In this document: positions 15,901 to 23,808 of the stretch, piece after piece
Layout: each line of letters starts with the position of its first letter
Numbering within the stretch: position 1 is the first letter of the stretch
Notes under the pieces: model-generated
Told to the model about the DNA's origin: nothing
Database searches by the model: none
Seen by the model: the letters and a program-made list of their open reading frames with translations, nothing else
Virus record (IMG/VR): IMGVR_UViG_3300017786_000036
Coordinates: 1-40,257 of that record
Direction: 5' to 3' (one strand)
DNA: 40,257 bases
From: a virus
Position numbers and translations under genes: made by a program

Positions 15901-18619
15901 ATTGGTCATCAACTACCTTACCATCTTGGAACTCATTGATTTTTTGCTCTGATGTTTTATCTTGTTGTTGTTGGGTATTAACTTCACCAACTAATCCTGC
16001 TAGTCTATCATTAACTCTATTCAGTAAATCTTGTTTCGGTTTAGACAGTACATCATCTTCACTTTTAATTTGCGATTCAAGAGATTCTTTTTGAAAGATT
16101 AATTGTAAAGCTTCTTTTCTTTGGTTGGTGTTGTAATCACTAGGTATTCTTGGTAGTATACCTTGTAATCTTTTTACCAAAGCTAATTCTTCTTGTGCTT
16201 CCTTTTTTGTTTTAGGGTCATTTGAATCAGCTATTTTTTGTTTAAGTTTTGTAACGTACATCTTAGTGTAGTTCTCATCTTTTGTCATAAACTCAAACAT
16301 CTCGTATATCCTGTTGTCAAGCTTTTGTACTTGCAATCCTGATACTGCATTGGCAACTCCACCCGGTGTACCTAATATGAAACCACCTATGGCTTCTTGC
16401 ATACCTGCTCTGTTTACCTGAGTAATCCAATCTTTCCAAGTTTCAGGAGTTCTAAACATATCCTTACCCTTGACATCATTGTAAATATCTTTTATAGTTA
16501 ACTCTGCTGCTTCTTGTAATGCACCTGTTTCGTATTCTGCCAACCCACCTGCACCAACAGTAAGAATTCCTCTCCCTATCATTGATTCTACATCTTGTCT
16601 AATAAACTCTCCAAATGATTTTGCAGTTGTGTTTTTTGTAGACTTCCTTAATGCTCTGCTAACAACACCATTTAATAAACCCTTTTGACCAATCACGTTT
16701 CTAAAACCAATTGCTTCTAGAGTACCTACTGCTACACCAATAGGAACTGCAACCATAGATTTTTCACTTTCAGTTACATTATCGAATGCTGCATTCTCCT
16801 CCATCTCTTCATAAACGTGGTCTGTTACCTGAGCATACATCTGTGCAGTACGTTGTGCCCATCCTGCCGGACTACTACCACCTATCATAGCAGGTAATGA
16901 TTCTGTTAAACCAAGTAATGCACCACCCCAAAATCCCTCTTTAGCAGTATCACTCCATTGTTTTGTGGTATTATCACTACCCAATACTTCTCTCATTCCT
17001 CTACGACCTGCATCTAACATTCCTAATGTTACATCGGTTCCTTGAGCAGTTGAAGAGAATGGGTTTCTATATCTACCTTCTACTGCTTGGTCATAACTTT
17101 CAAACTCTTTTATACCTTTACGGACTAGGTCCATAACCTTTGCGTTTGCTTTGTCAAATTCAGTTTCTTCTACAATAGGTATACTGTACGCAGCTTTTCC
17201 TAGTCTAAGTGCTAGTGCAGTTTGCAATAAAGTTTGTCCAAGAAACTTAGAATCATTTGTATCACCACCAAGTTCTTTTATAAGGTCTTCTTTACTTAAA
17301 TCATAAACACTAGGAAAGGTTTCAATTGGTATCATCTTTGGTGTACCCAACTCAGGGTCCAACACTTCTACCATACCATTTTTAATTTTGCTTTCCGGAT
17401 AAGTTTCTCTAAACTTACCTTCTTCAAAAGAACCATTTTCTAATGCAACCCTAGCTATTTCAGATTTATAATCCCTCTCACCCATACCTCTATTAGGTGT
17501 GAAGTAAGTAGCAGCATCAGTCATTACGTTCATTGCCGTAGTTCCAAACCTAGCACTACCATCTAGTAATGCATTAACGAATGCACCACCCGGTGCACCT
17601 TGTTCAGAAGCCATCTCATAATACTCACCTGCCATTTGGTCAAGCTTGGCTCCCTTTCTTTCAAAGTCTTGATTTTGTTTTTTTAAATCTTCTAATACTT
17701 TATTGGAAGCTTCTTTCGCTGAAACCCATTGTTCAAAGTTTGCCTTCAGAACAGGGTCAGAATTTAACTGTTCTTTAGTTACATTGGAAAAGTTCTTTTT
17801 ATATAGATTGTCTAACTTGTTTTTATATAAGGCATACTCTTTTAAGTCAGACTCAAACTTTTTTGATTCTTCATTAAAAGCTTTTACTGTATTGATAATT
17901 TGTTCTTCATTATCAATCTTTCTTTTGTTCTCAATAATAGCAGTAGATTGGTCTATGATGATTTGGTTCTCTGCTCTATTTTCTTTTAAGAATTTTTGTA
18001 AAGCTTCAGCCTCTCCTTTTTCTCCCCAAAACGGGTCAAGGTTGGTATAGTGTTCATTGCCATTTGCAGCCTTAACTTTCATACCATCCCCTATTCCTGT
18101 TTCAGCAAAGGTGAATCCATAATCATTAAACTGATAATTTAGTTTTGGAACTACATACTCTTCTTCATAATCTATGAGGTCTGCATTAACACCTGCTAGT
18201 GACTCATCAAAAAAGTTAGCAGGTTGCTCATCTAAAAGAGTACCATCATAAGGATTTTTTTCAACCTCTATCGGAGTACCATCTTCCGATAAAGAATCTG
18301 ATTCGGGAGAAGGAACAAAGGATTCCGGAGTATTCGGAAGTGCGAACTCTTCGGATACCAAACTTTCGGGTTCGTCTTTTTTTTTTACTTGCTCTACTGC
18401 TTCACTAACCATTGCATCTCCACCTACGGCTCCACCAAAACCAACTAGAGTTTTGAATTGTTCCACATCTTTTGTGTAGCCATCGTTTTGTGCAAGACCA
18501 TACATTTGATTTATTGCATTCTCGTTCTCACTCATTAATTGTTTGAAGTCATCAAACGACTTAGAGTAACCATCGCCTTGTGCAAGAACATATAGTTGTT
18601 GTAATGCTTTTTCGTTCAT
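9917..18619 (-). CDS. Giant polyvalent internal virion protein (T7 gp16 position)
   Basis: 2900 residues, 22% of the window. In order: two 30-residue LYxLAQxDGY repeats (9-58); an acidic, low-complexity and coiled-coil region; Gly/Ala-rich hydrophobic helices at about 560-800; a zincin-type metallopeptidase motif HEIFH (1022-1026) followed by an NEERLAELVG helix; a domain of unknown type (about 1180-1450); a class I SAM methyltransferase with DYGAGLGLG (1495-1503); a short 65-residue domain; then about 1150 residues of helical DarB/LPD-like polyvalent sequence with hydrophobic segments (such as FMPVLFQYVSMGLPGIL) and a Phe-repeat tail. [K/R]QQK linkers separate the central domains. Its place after gp13/14/15-like genes indicates an ejected internal protein that enters the cell with the DNA. 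Confidence 0.85.
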   Translation of the reverse strand: MNEKALQQLYVLAQGDGYSKSFDDFKQLMSENENAINQMYGLAQNDGYTKDVEQFKTLVGFGGAVGGDAMVSEAVEQVKKKDEPESLVSEEFALPNTPESFVPSPESDSLSEDGTPIEVEKNPYDGTLLDEQPANFFDESLAGVNADLIDYEEEYVVPKLNYQFNDYGFTFAETGIGDGMKVKAANGNEHYTNLDPFWGEKGEAEALQKFLKENRAENQIIIDQSTAIIENKRKIDNEEQIINTVKAFNEESKKFESDLKEYALYKNKLDNLYKKNFSNVTKEQLNSDPVLKANFEQWVSAKEASNKVLEDLKKQNQDFERKGAKLDQMAGEYYEMASEQGAPGGAFVNALLDGSARFGTTAMNVMTDAATYFTPNRGMGERDYKSEIARVALENGSFEEGKFRETYPESKIKNGMVEVLDPELGTPKMIPIETFPSVYDLSKEDLIKELGGDTNDSKFLGQTLLQTALALRLGKAAYSIPIVEETEFDKANAKVMDLVRKGIKEFESYDQAVEGRYRNPFSSTAQGTDVTLGMLDAGRRGMREVLGSDNTTKQWSDTAKEGFWGGALLGLTESLPAMIGGSSPAGWAQRTAQMYAQVTDHVYEEMEENAAFDNVTESEKSMVAVPIGVAVGTLEAIGFRNVIGQKGLLNGVVSRALRKSTKNTTAKSFGEFIRQDVESMIGRGILTVGAGGLAEYETGALQEAAELTIKDIYNDVKGKDMFRTPETWKDWITQVNRAGMQEAIGGFILGTPGGVANAVSGLQVQKLDNRIYEMFEFMTKDENYTKMYVTKLKQKIADSNDPKTKKEAQEELALVKRLQGILPRIPSDYNTNQRKEALQLIFQKESLESQIKSEDDVLSKPKQDLLNRVNDRLAGLVGEVNTQQQQDKTSEQKINEFQDGKVVDDQSINKPGNVTVEEQSDIDSFFNETEDSSEVKGQNIALNRSEDGSKNTNPFRSSVIKIADLGAKAISKVLPNVRIVMHETNEQYLKYAKLGDGRAEYNPDNTTIHINLSKATKTTVPHEIFHAVLMEKVKTDPAIARAAEQMVLSVQKVVPKDSALGKRIEAFAKSYEGEFQNEERLAELVGILSSEYRQLDKPSKNVIVEFLKNIARKFGIEIGNDFGAKDADVIDLLNVISRKTRKGEVIEESDIATLEELDNGTNPIGNPTTIVKPKGKQQKLNFKDSYPLSLVTAANKIDIDALIDEIAENDQKVWFWVADQLGLDAEMDIDAGPSYALQQDGVAWASSFPVTKLEKNINNSDYIFIISGSPTKSHLFNKKVYDAYINKLGDYNTFKKNALKTKPVKGVKDVLTEYDSWESIKEADGSIRKNFLIAHIKQEKTPNTEYHKLVKGLDGFIDPNSMRDGFYKENDFKQNDIMLVLKPTGVQEGSSHSTYSNTILGDVVGIPDTKIDAFELMPKEMRDSMEGSGRTTTSQKVAPYGSGVRKVTSRKQRQQKIDKALSKSSGTTQVATTTGSYVKAADIVNDLEIEGEVLDYGAGLGLGTDAMSQVLGTEVDSYELNPERWKGKKPVTYTKASDINKQYDAIVSLNVLNVVPKDVRDFIVEDIYENLKPGGVAVISSRGFKGDIANAKNFEKGPEDKSYIIKRKKGGEVVDVYQKGFDGNELVEYVQDLLGDKVNVYKKNTFGNRGIIIEKIDDTESKPKGRQQKSVEQIAQYYGMNIYGFLPKQVDLYRLKKDLPPGIGVKQSRVDQYGRGGSYYLTNSRGYKINPYKNKGRQQKDIESYIVEARRNNFRDDVIKDFLVRVKKFPAKLVNQLMALDVDLFDQMPKSFGNVKGGAQVGLALYQKVDAYRKKLQKSNNKRKNKLSEQQILDKTIEFLEQQKEYIAEADAKTKGISTQQAQMLSDLQSSLGIRPSQNLGQKIAQARLFLRQRRKGAKDLQKIKTEVRNFIRKSLPKELYSKGEVIKLIDKVNKATEKNIENILQEVTDFVIETNIKSLQKKVDGVLNGKYQAVENGRLKPKKIVDEVRKRIDKIKSNLVGPKATAEQIGEVNMKLLDRFNELAQEPQQTVEQREEMVDLQLAMQYNNAMLMENSNPNKVTELDGIYSTLEEMITFGRSLLQEELLRQHQYYNEQFEQGYEAITGDKVDMSDPDAKSQLNNRKKQRASDLKRKKATQNVVRTFFSNMFTKIGNYTFGSAEAMDGLMDRIDKLPGKMFGGRLNEMFTDRIDESSRRFKMRMMEVESIIAGYLYEAYGKKWKKVSRENRIQKDLGIELHDGIMLEPISQDQIAYLYNMYKDPANRVSFSNPKMWGVEVINREDSASEKKRKQKANEANAARVMKELETQLDPKVKEVADWQVEVLYPALYEEYNKTYKKLYRTDLPWNKFYAGTIYRDGVPESEIDVINLLGQGNMYKTAVGAGATKVRQNSSLPIQAMNMMDVLNTYINDMEYFAAYGEAIRDMDKFFSNEYVKGAIGDIHGNEIYTFVKDMIQKVASQGQQTGIRAKIINGMNNVFILSRLALSPVITIKQLTSTFTYMNDIGPVNWLKYAAKNKTQQLKVWKEVTKNSVYMKDRNNQSIMRAIETYTDAKMKEFVPRPTKDWLINFAMYTTKLGDRGAIMLGGLPNYSYYKAQALKQGKTEQEAIDIAIIKFEKDTKRTQQSADLQDKDYLQTGDPITRAMNMFLTTPKQYLRKEIIATRNLYRAMSGQAYKGTVAQNVRTFLMYHVFMPVLFQYVSMGLPGILRGFRDDDEEDLLRAGVIGNLNALFIIGEVVQTAADAFTDKPWAGSQAKTVGLIQIANGIARDFMKAGKYKDEEKKAKAYRDAYLELSTLTGLPMPTIAKFFDNYSKMGDEADLGKMIMRLLNYSNYQIEGPNKKGSGKSEGTMDDFYKKIQKEKEKKAREDKKKAAGFNSSGGFNNAGFKNNSFDSKGFEGGFD
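18446..18595 (-). repeat. Tandem LYxLAQxDGY repeat at N-terminus of the giant protein
   Basis: Encodes residues 9-28 and 39-58, two copies of [L/M]Y-x-LAQ-x-DGY-[S/T]K-x4-FK-x-L spaced exactly 30 residues. The spacing and identity point to an internal duplication. The gp15-like neighbour contains a single similar LYGLAQG stretch. Confidence 0.75.
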
Positions 18620-18631
18620 CCTTAGTTTTAA

Positions 18632-20572
18632 TTAAAAGTCAGACATTCCACCACCACCGGAGTTTCCTTTACCCGATGCTTCAAAATTCTTAGCTGCATC
18701 TTCAGTTCCGTTGGAGATAACCCAATCCCTTAACACTTGTGCATCAGAGTAATCACTACCTGCACCATAGTTAGTATAGAACTTTTGTTTTGCTCCATTA
18801 GGTGCAGTAATTTCTACTACATTGTATCCACTATTTGGAATTGTAACAGTAAATCCAAGTGCACCAAAATCTGCTGAGAAATCTGCAGCAAATTTGTCAT
18901 CAGTCTTATTAGTTATATAATTACCTGTAACCTTGCTACCTATGTACTTATTAGCTTTGTCTTGAGGTGAAACTTTCTTATCAAGTTGTACTCCTGTTCC
19001 CGTTGGGTCTAGATAATTCCAATCGTCACCCATATTGCTATATCCACCTGCTGCTTTCTCAATATCTCTAGGGTCAGTCACACCGTGAATTGCTACACCT
19101 GCTAGTGCCCAATCTTCTTGAGTAGGTTCAGTACCTGCTTTAGCTATGAATATACCATTGTCCCCGGTTTTGTTTTTTCTATCATCAAGATAAGTAACCT
19201 CAAGCCTTGAGTCGCCATTACTATCAGTAATAAACTTCATATTTGTTATTCCCTTAGCTTCAGTTGCAGGGTCTTTAAGTATAGCATCTAGTATGTTTTC
19301 TCTTTGTCCTACATCAGTTTGTTTGAATACATTCATCCATTGAGTTACTGCTGATTTTTCATCTTTATTTTTATCACCTCTGTTATAAACATATTCAGGT
19401 GCATATCCATCTCTCTTACCTTCTTTCTCTCTAAAGACTGCTTCTTGTTTCTCAGTATAATTTAAGCCTATATCTATTTGTGATTCAAATGCTCTTTCAG
19501 CAATAGCTAATTGGTCATCTGTTAATTGAAACTTAGGATTACCATTTTCAGTTGTTACTAAAATAACTTTTGCTTTTTCCTCATCAGACAATGCATCATA
19601 GTCTGCCTGAGTTTTACCTTCAGCATCTCCAAGAATATAAGTATCATATCCACCAACGTGGTCAAATAACATTGAAGCTGCATTAGTTCCACTTGCTTCA
19701 GGAGATAGCTGAGATTTCACATAATTCATTTGTGCCTCTCTGTATAAGCTGAGGGTTTTTAAATCTGCAACATCAACCCCTGTTAAGGATGACATTTGTG
19801 CGAGTTGGTCATCTGTTAGTTCTGACATAGAACCACCCGGTCTTAATTTTTGTGTTACATCACTAATAGTAATTAACACATCAGCAGTTAATTTATTTCC
19901 TACATCTTCAAATGCTGCTCTCTCATCTTTACCTAGTGACTTCAACCACTTATCAGATGCACCCATCATATCAAATTCTCTAGTGTCTGACTTTAATCTT
20001 TTTTGTAATGCAAATGCAGTAGTTGAACTTTTTAATTTACCGTCTGCATCCATAACTCCAATACCCATCATCCCTGTATCAGGATTTATAGTTACCTCGT
20101 GGTTTGCTAAGTTACCTAATCCCTCAATAGAAGCCATAAGTTCTGCTTCTAATCCTGACAGTCTTTCACCCGGAGGTGTGCCATCTGCCATAAGTTCCAT
20201 TTTTCTTGCATACTCATCTTGATAACCTTGTGCCAAACCATATAGTTGGTCTGTTCCGTCAACAAGATTTTGTTGCATTATGGTATATCTTTTAGGGTCA
20301 AGCTGACCTGACTTTAATAAGGTCAGTTGCATCAATGCTTGTTTCTGTAGTTTGTCTGCACCATCTAATGCAAATGTATTAGCTAAACCAAAATCACCTT
20401 GAGGTGTGTTATTTAATACTTCTTGATATGCTCTAGATGCATCATCTATTGCTTTCTTTTTTTCTCCTCTTACTCGTACCTCTTCCTGCAGAACATTAGA
20501 AAAATTCTTTCCAACCTCTGCCCAATTTATTTGGTCTTCTACTTTTCGTTCAACGTATTTATATGCAGTCAT
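18632..20572 (-). CDS. Internal virion protein, T7 gp15-like by position
   Basis: 646 residues, close to the size of T7 gp15 (about 750). No enzyme motif is visible. The N-terminal third is helical and charged, the middle alternates helices and short loops, and the last 100 residues look beta-rich, ending in a Gly-run tail (GKGNSGGGGMSDF). It lies 12 bases upstream of the giant protein gene and 3 bases after the gp14-like gene, so the three are made together. I infer that it forms part of the ejection complex; sequence alone does not prove it. Confidence 0.6.
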   Translation of the reverse strand: MTAYKYVERKVEDQINWAEVGKNFSNVLQEEVRVRGEKKKAIDDASRAYQEVLNNTPQGDFGLANTFALDGADKLQKQALMQLTLLKSGQLDPKRYTIMQQNLVDGTDQLYGLAQGYQDEYARKMELMADGTPPGERLSGLEAELMASIEGLGNLANHEVTINPDTGMMGIGVMDADGKLKSSTTAFALQKRLKSDTREFDMMGASDKWLKSLGKDERAAFEDVGNKLTADVLITISDVTQKLRPGGSMSELTDDQLAQMSSLTGVDVADLKTLSLYREAQMNYVKSQLSPEASGTNAASMLFDHVGGYDTYILGDAEGKTQADYDALSDEEKAKVILVTTENGNPKFQLTDDQLAIAERAFESQIDIGLNYTEKQEAVFREKEGKRDGYAPEYVYNRGDKNKDEKSAVTQWMNVFKQTDVGQRENILDAILKDPATEAKGITNMKFITDSNGDSRLEVTYLDDRKNKTGDNGIFIAKAGTEPTQEDWALAGVAIHGVTDPRDIEKAAGGYSNMGDDWNYLDPTGTGVQLDKKVSPQDKANKYIGSKVTGNYITNKTDDKFAADFSADFGALGFTVTIPNSGYNVVEITAPNGAKQKFYTNYGAGSDYSDAQVLRDWVISNGTEDAAKNFEASGKGNSGGGGMSDF

Positions 20573-20575
20573 CTA

Positions 20576-21364
20576 TTATTGGTTTAAGATATTAAAAGGG
20601 TCGTTATATGAGTTTATATAACTATCACTCTGAAACAACATTGATTGTTGTGCCGGAGTCATCCCTTTTTTGAATTGTCTAAACTGCTTATTATTTAAAC
20701 TATTTAGGTCACTAAAATTTGTTAAGTTACCTAGAGAACCATCACCTTGCTTGTTGAACGCAGCTACATCTAAGCCTGTTACACCACCTGCTGCTGACCT
20801 TTGGTTTGCAGTTCTTTGTGGAAATAGTGGAGCCAATTGTATTGCAGATTGTGCTGCAGCTACCGTGGATTGAATACCTTGTTGTTTCGCTGCTTCTGCT
20901 CTTGCTTGTGCATCTGCTGCTTTTTGTTGATTACCTGCAACCTCTTCTAAATCTAAAGCCACATCTAAATCTCTTAGTCTTCCTTCTTCCTCTAATACTG
21001 CATTTTCAATATTAGTTAATTCATCAGCCATTGCACCTCTTACCCCTGCTTGTCCTTGTTGTTGTGCAGCATATACTCTACCTGCAGTTGCTGCAGAACC
21101 TCTTTCACTTTCAATACCTGCTTCTGTTGCCTGTGCACCTGCACTAAGTAGTGCTTCTCTTTCTAAATCGTAAGCTTCTTTTTTTACAGACATTTGTTCT
21201 GCAAAGTTTACATCTAATTTTTTTCTAGCCTGACTCATTGCCTTGGCTGCATCTTGTTCAGCTTGTGCTTGAAGTTTTTTTTGTTTCGAGGCTTGAGAAA
21301 AAGATGCACCTGCACTAACTCCTGCTATAACCAAACCTCCTATTGCTGCCGTTGCTACTGCCAT
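20576..21364 (-). CDS. Internal virion protein, T7 gp14-like
   Basis: 262 residues. An N-terminal hydrophobic helix rich in Gly/Ala (VATAAIGGLVIAGVSAGASF) precedes a long Gln/Ala/Glu/Lys helical region with coiled-coil character (about 25-175). The C-terminus is less ordered and Asn/Gln-rich. This layout (short membrane helix plus Ala/Gln-rich coiled coil) is that of T7 gp14 and related podovirus ejection proteins, which form the outer-membrane pore during DNA entry. Gene order (GNAT, this, gp15-like, giant protein) matches T7 genes 13-16. Confidence 0.7.
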   Translation of the reverse strand: MAVATAAIGGLVIAGVSAGASFSQASKQKKLQAQAEQDAAKAMSQARKKLDVNFAEQMSVKKEAYDLEREALLSAGAQATEAGIESERGSAATAGRVYAAQQQGQAGVRGAMADELTNIENAVLEEEGRLRDLDVALDLEEVAGNQQKAADAQARAEAAKQQGIQSTVAAAQSAIQLAPLFPQRTANQRSAAGGVTGLDVAAFNKQGDGSLGNLTNFSDLNSLNNKQFRQFKKGMTPAQQSMLFQSDSYINSYNDPFNILNQ

Positions 21365-21365
21365 A

Positions 21366-21779
21366 TTATAATATTTTTATCATTTCTTGTGTATATGAAT
21401 CTGCCTTTTGATAACCTAATGTTTCATATGTGTCTTGTAGTGCTTTATGTTTAATTAAAGCATAACAATATTTAGCATCTAAATTCTTACACAAATTAGT
21501 TAATGTTTCTATTAACAACCCTATGGCATTAGTTCTATGTGGCTTCTTCCTGTATTCTTTATTAGATACAATCCAATCTACCCAAGCCACTTTAGAGTTA
21601 GTCATATAAACAAATCCTGCACATATTGGTGTGCCGTCTTCGTCTAGTATCATCATACCACCTTTACCATTGTCAGGAAGAAAATCTCTTGTTGGTGCTT
21701 TCCACCCCCAATCTTTCCACCATTTTACAAGGTAGGTATCATAATCGTCTAATTCAAGTGGTCTAACGTCAAAAGTCAT
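21366..21779 (-). CDS. GNAT-fold protein, T7 gp13-like
   Basis: 137 residues with the GNAT acyltransferase layout: an N-terminal strand-helix (VRPLELDDYDTYLVKWW), strands with ICAGFVYMTNSKVAWVDWIV, a basic loop at the place of the acetyl-CoA pyrophosphate loop (KEYRKKPHRTNAIG), and a final helix-strand ending in YETLGYQKADSYTQEM. The loop is not the standard Q/RxxGxG/A, so catalysis is uncertain. Podoviruses often carry such a protein just before gp14, and T7 gp13 is an internal virion assembly protein. A possible promoter lies 10 bases upstream of the start. Confidence 0.7.
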   Translation of the reverse strand: MTFDVRPLELDDYDTYLVKWWKDWGWKAPTRDFLPDNGKGGMMILDEDGTPICAGFVYMTNSKVAWVDWIVSNKEYRKKPHRTNAIGLLIETLTNLCKNLDAKYCYALIKHKALQDTYETLGYQKADSYTQEMIKIL

Positions 21780-21788
21780 TATACTTCA

Positions 21789-21796
21789 CAAAGATA
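21789..21796 (-). promoter_or_regulatory. Possible -7 promoter element before the ejection cassette
   Basis: On the minus strand this reads TATCTTTG, a TAnnTTTG match, ending about 10 bases before the ATG of the GNAT gene. No TTTG -33 element is seen at the right distance. The 9-mer ACAAAGATA (plus strand) is shared with 30405-30413, which stands before another module. Confidence 0.35.
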
Positions 21797-21802
21797 CTAA
21801 AA

Positions 21803-22624
21803 TTAAGGGAATGATTTCATTACTTCACTTTCAACTGCAAACAGTTCTACTTTACTAGTATTGTTGTTGATGAGGCTGAATACTGCATAGTGTCCTAATA
21901 TTCCGTGAGATTCTGCAACTGAATTTTTAATATATAAAATATACTCTGTTCCGGTTGGTGGAACTTGAGCACCTAATATATTCGTAGCTACTACAATCTC
22001 ATTAATACCATTAGGTATATCAATGTTTGTAGAAATAATTTGACCCATCAGTTGTGGTGTTGTTCCAAAGTAAAGCATATCACCTATGCTTATAATACTC
22101 CCAATAGATACACTAGTAGAAAACCTAACTATGTTTTGCCCTGCTTGTGGAGCATCAATAAGAATATTGGAACTCGTAGCAATACCATTTAATGAACGTA
22201 GTGCATATTGATTTGCATTTGCAGGACTAGCAAATGTCTGACCTGAGTTTCTTATAAAAGCAAAATAGGCTTGTTCTTTTTTCTCATAGTAATCTGCATC
22301 TATAAACCCTGTGTCTTGTAAATCACTTTTAACTGTAGTTGTCCAAGTGTCATCACCTTCAAGATTTATAGTTTTAAATAACTTGTTCTCTAATGGTTGC
22401 TCATTAAAAACAGACTCAACTTTAGCAGGGTAATTAACACCATAGTATTGGTTTCTAGTTTCGTTAGTATTATGACGAAACACATTACCTCCTTTGAACG
22501 TATAAAAATAATTATTCATACCTATCATCCAATCAGGATTATAGGAATAAAAAGATGGAAATCCTTTTACACCACTATCATAACTTAGTGTATAATTTGC
22601 ATTTTTAGTTACTTGATTACTCAT
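21803..22624 (-). CDS. Tail structural protein (crAss-like distal tail type)
   Basis: 273 residues. The segment from about 14 to 52 (SYDSGVKGFPSFYSYNPDWM, then GMNNYFYTFKGGNVFRHN) is a pattern I associate with tail proteins of crAss-like and related Bacteroidota podoviruses. The remainder alternates beta-strands, including ISIGDMLYFGTTPQLMG, as in tail or fibre domains. It lies downstream of the muzzle-like and Cys-rich tail genes and upstream of the ejection cassette. A role as a tail component or adhesin support is likely; the precise place in the virion is not deducible. Confidence 0.65.
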   Translation of the reverse strand: MSNQVTKNANYTLSYDSGVKGFPSFYSYNPDWMIGMNNYFYTFKGGNVFRHNTNETRNQYYGVNYPAKVESVFNEQPLENKLFKTINLEGDDTWTTTVKSDLQDTGFIDADYYEKKEQAYFAFIRNSGQTFASPANANQYALRSLNGIATSSNILIDAPQAGQNIVRFSTSVSIGSIISIGDMLYFGTTPQLMGQIISTNIDIPNGINEIVVATNILGAQVPPTGTEYILYIKNSVAESHGILGHYAVFSLINNNTSKVELFAVESEVMKSFP

Positions 22625-22636
22625 ATATTATTTTTT

Positions 22637-23797
22637 TTATGGACAATGAACTGTATCAGTACAATCATAATCTATGAATCCTTCTTGTACTGCATTTGTA
22701 TATGTTCCTGAACCCATATTAGTTATAGTTCCACAATAAACTTGTGTTTCTATTTGGAATGTTGTTTGATTAATTCTTTTGTATTGAATTACTTCTCCCA
22801 CACTATTTGTACCAAACCTATCATTCATTGTATATAAGTTTTGATTAGTACAATCTTGTACAGTAATATGATTACAACTAGTTTGTTTATTTATTACCAC
22901 ACCTCTAGGACCTACTTCATATGTATATCCAAAAGGAGAACCATACCAACCTGCAGTAGCAGGTGTTGCACCATCGTGGTCTACAAATATATAGTCATTA
23001 ACTTGAATTAAATTTTGTGCAGTTCCTGCAACAGGAACGTGGTGAATAGATGTGTTTAATTGTGCCGTACAAGCAGCCGAACTAGTACTTTGAGGTGAAG
23101 TAGAAATTATTTCATTTAAAGCAGTAGGACATTGAACATTAAAGTTCCAAGCCGTACTATTACAAGGTCCAATAAAAGTAAAGTTAACTATGGCAGGACT
23201 TGCATTTGGTTTAGGAATAACCATAACACAATCACCCGGCTGACCGGCAGTCAACTGAGATTGACCTGCTTGTATTTGAACAGTAGTAGGCTGATTAGTA
23301 TTTACAAATTGATTACCTATATACTGAAACACAGGCAAGTTAGGATATGTACCACCACCTGCAGTTCCACAATCCGAACCTGTAGAACCTATGTAAGTAG
23401 GAACACCCTGAACTGTACTTTCAAGTAAACCAAACTGAGGAGAACTAACTGTGTTATAAACCACTCCATCATAAGTTGCCATTATACCATCAGGTACACC
23501 TATAGGGTCAAACTCAATAATTATAGCACCTGTGTCGTTTACAGTACCACCCACATCCATATCTAATTGATAAACACCTTGTGCTCCGTTTCCATTAATT
23601 TGTGTTCCACAAGGGGTTGCACAACTCGGACAAGGTTGAGGAGGTAGTAGATAACAGTTAGAACCATTTAAAACCTGCTCTCTAGAAGTTACACCATCAG
23701 AATAAAATCCTGCTGCAGCACAAGTAGTTAATGCAGCATCATCATATACTGCAGTTGCGTTATTTAAAGTTGTTCCGTCTATATAAAAATTACTCAT
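22637..23797 (-). CDS. Cysteine-rich tail protein, possible adhesin
   Basis: 386 residues. The N-terminus (FYIDGTTLNNATAVYDDAAL, then YSDGVTSREQ) resembles the start of many phage tail appendage proteins. The rest is beta-rich with little charge. It has 15 cysteines by my count, including C-P-S-C-A-T-P-C near residue 55 and single Cys in many loops, unusual for a cytosol-assembled phage protein. The VNDYIFVDHDG and GWYGSPFGYTYEV strands suggest a jelly-roll or fibre-like fold. It is flanked by the 1561-residue tail protein and a second tail protein, so it is probably a distal tail or receptor-binding component. Confidence 0.6.
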   Translation of the reverse strand: MSNFYIDGTTLNNATAVYDDAALTTCAAAGFYSDGVTSREQVLNGSNCYLLPPQPCPSCATPCGTQINGNGAQGVYQLDMDVGGTVNDTGAIIIEFDPIGVPDGIMATYDGVVYNTVSSPQFGLLESTVQGVPTYIGSTGSDCGTAGGGTYPNLPVFQYIGNQFVNTNQPTTVQIQAGQSQLTAGQPGDCVMVIPKPNASPAIVNFTFIGPCNSTAWNFNVQCPTALNEIISTSPQSTSSAACTAQLNTSIHHVPVAGTAQNLIQVNDYIFVDHDGATPATAGWYGSPFGYTYEVGPRGVVINKQTSCNHITVQDCTNQNLYTMNDRFGTNSVGEVIQYKRINQTTFQIETQVYCGTITNMGSGTYTNAVQEGFIDYDCTDTVHCP

Positions 23798-23808
23798 AAT
23801 ATTTAATT

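Noticed and set aside
11297-18050. Open + strand frames opposite the giant protein (such as 15033-15395 and 15603-16094)
   Set aside because: They are rich in Ser, Leu, Phe and Cys as expected for antisense of a Lys/Glu-rich gene, have no start context, and run against a continuous 2900-residue frame with clear motifs.
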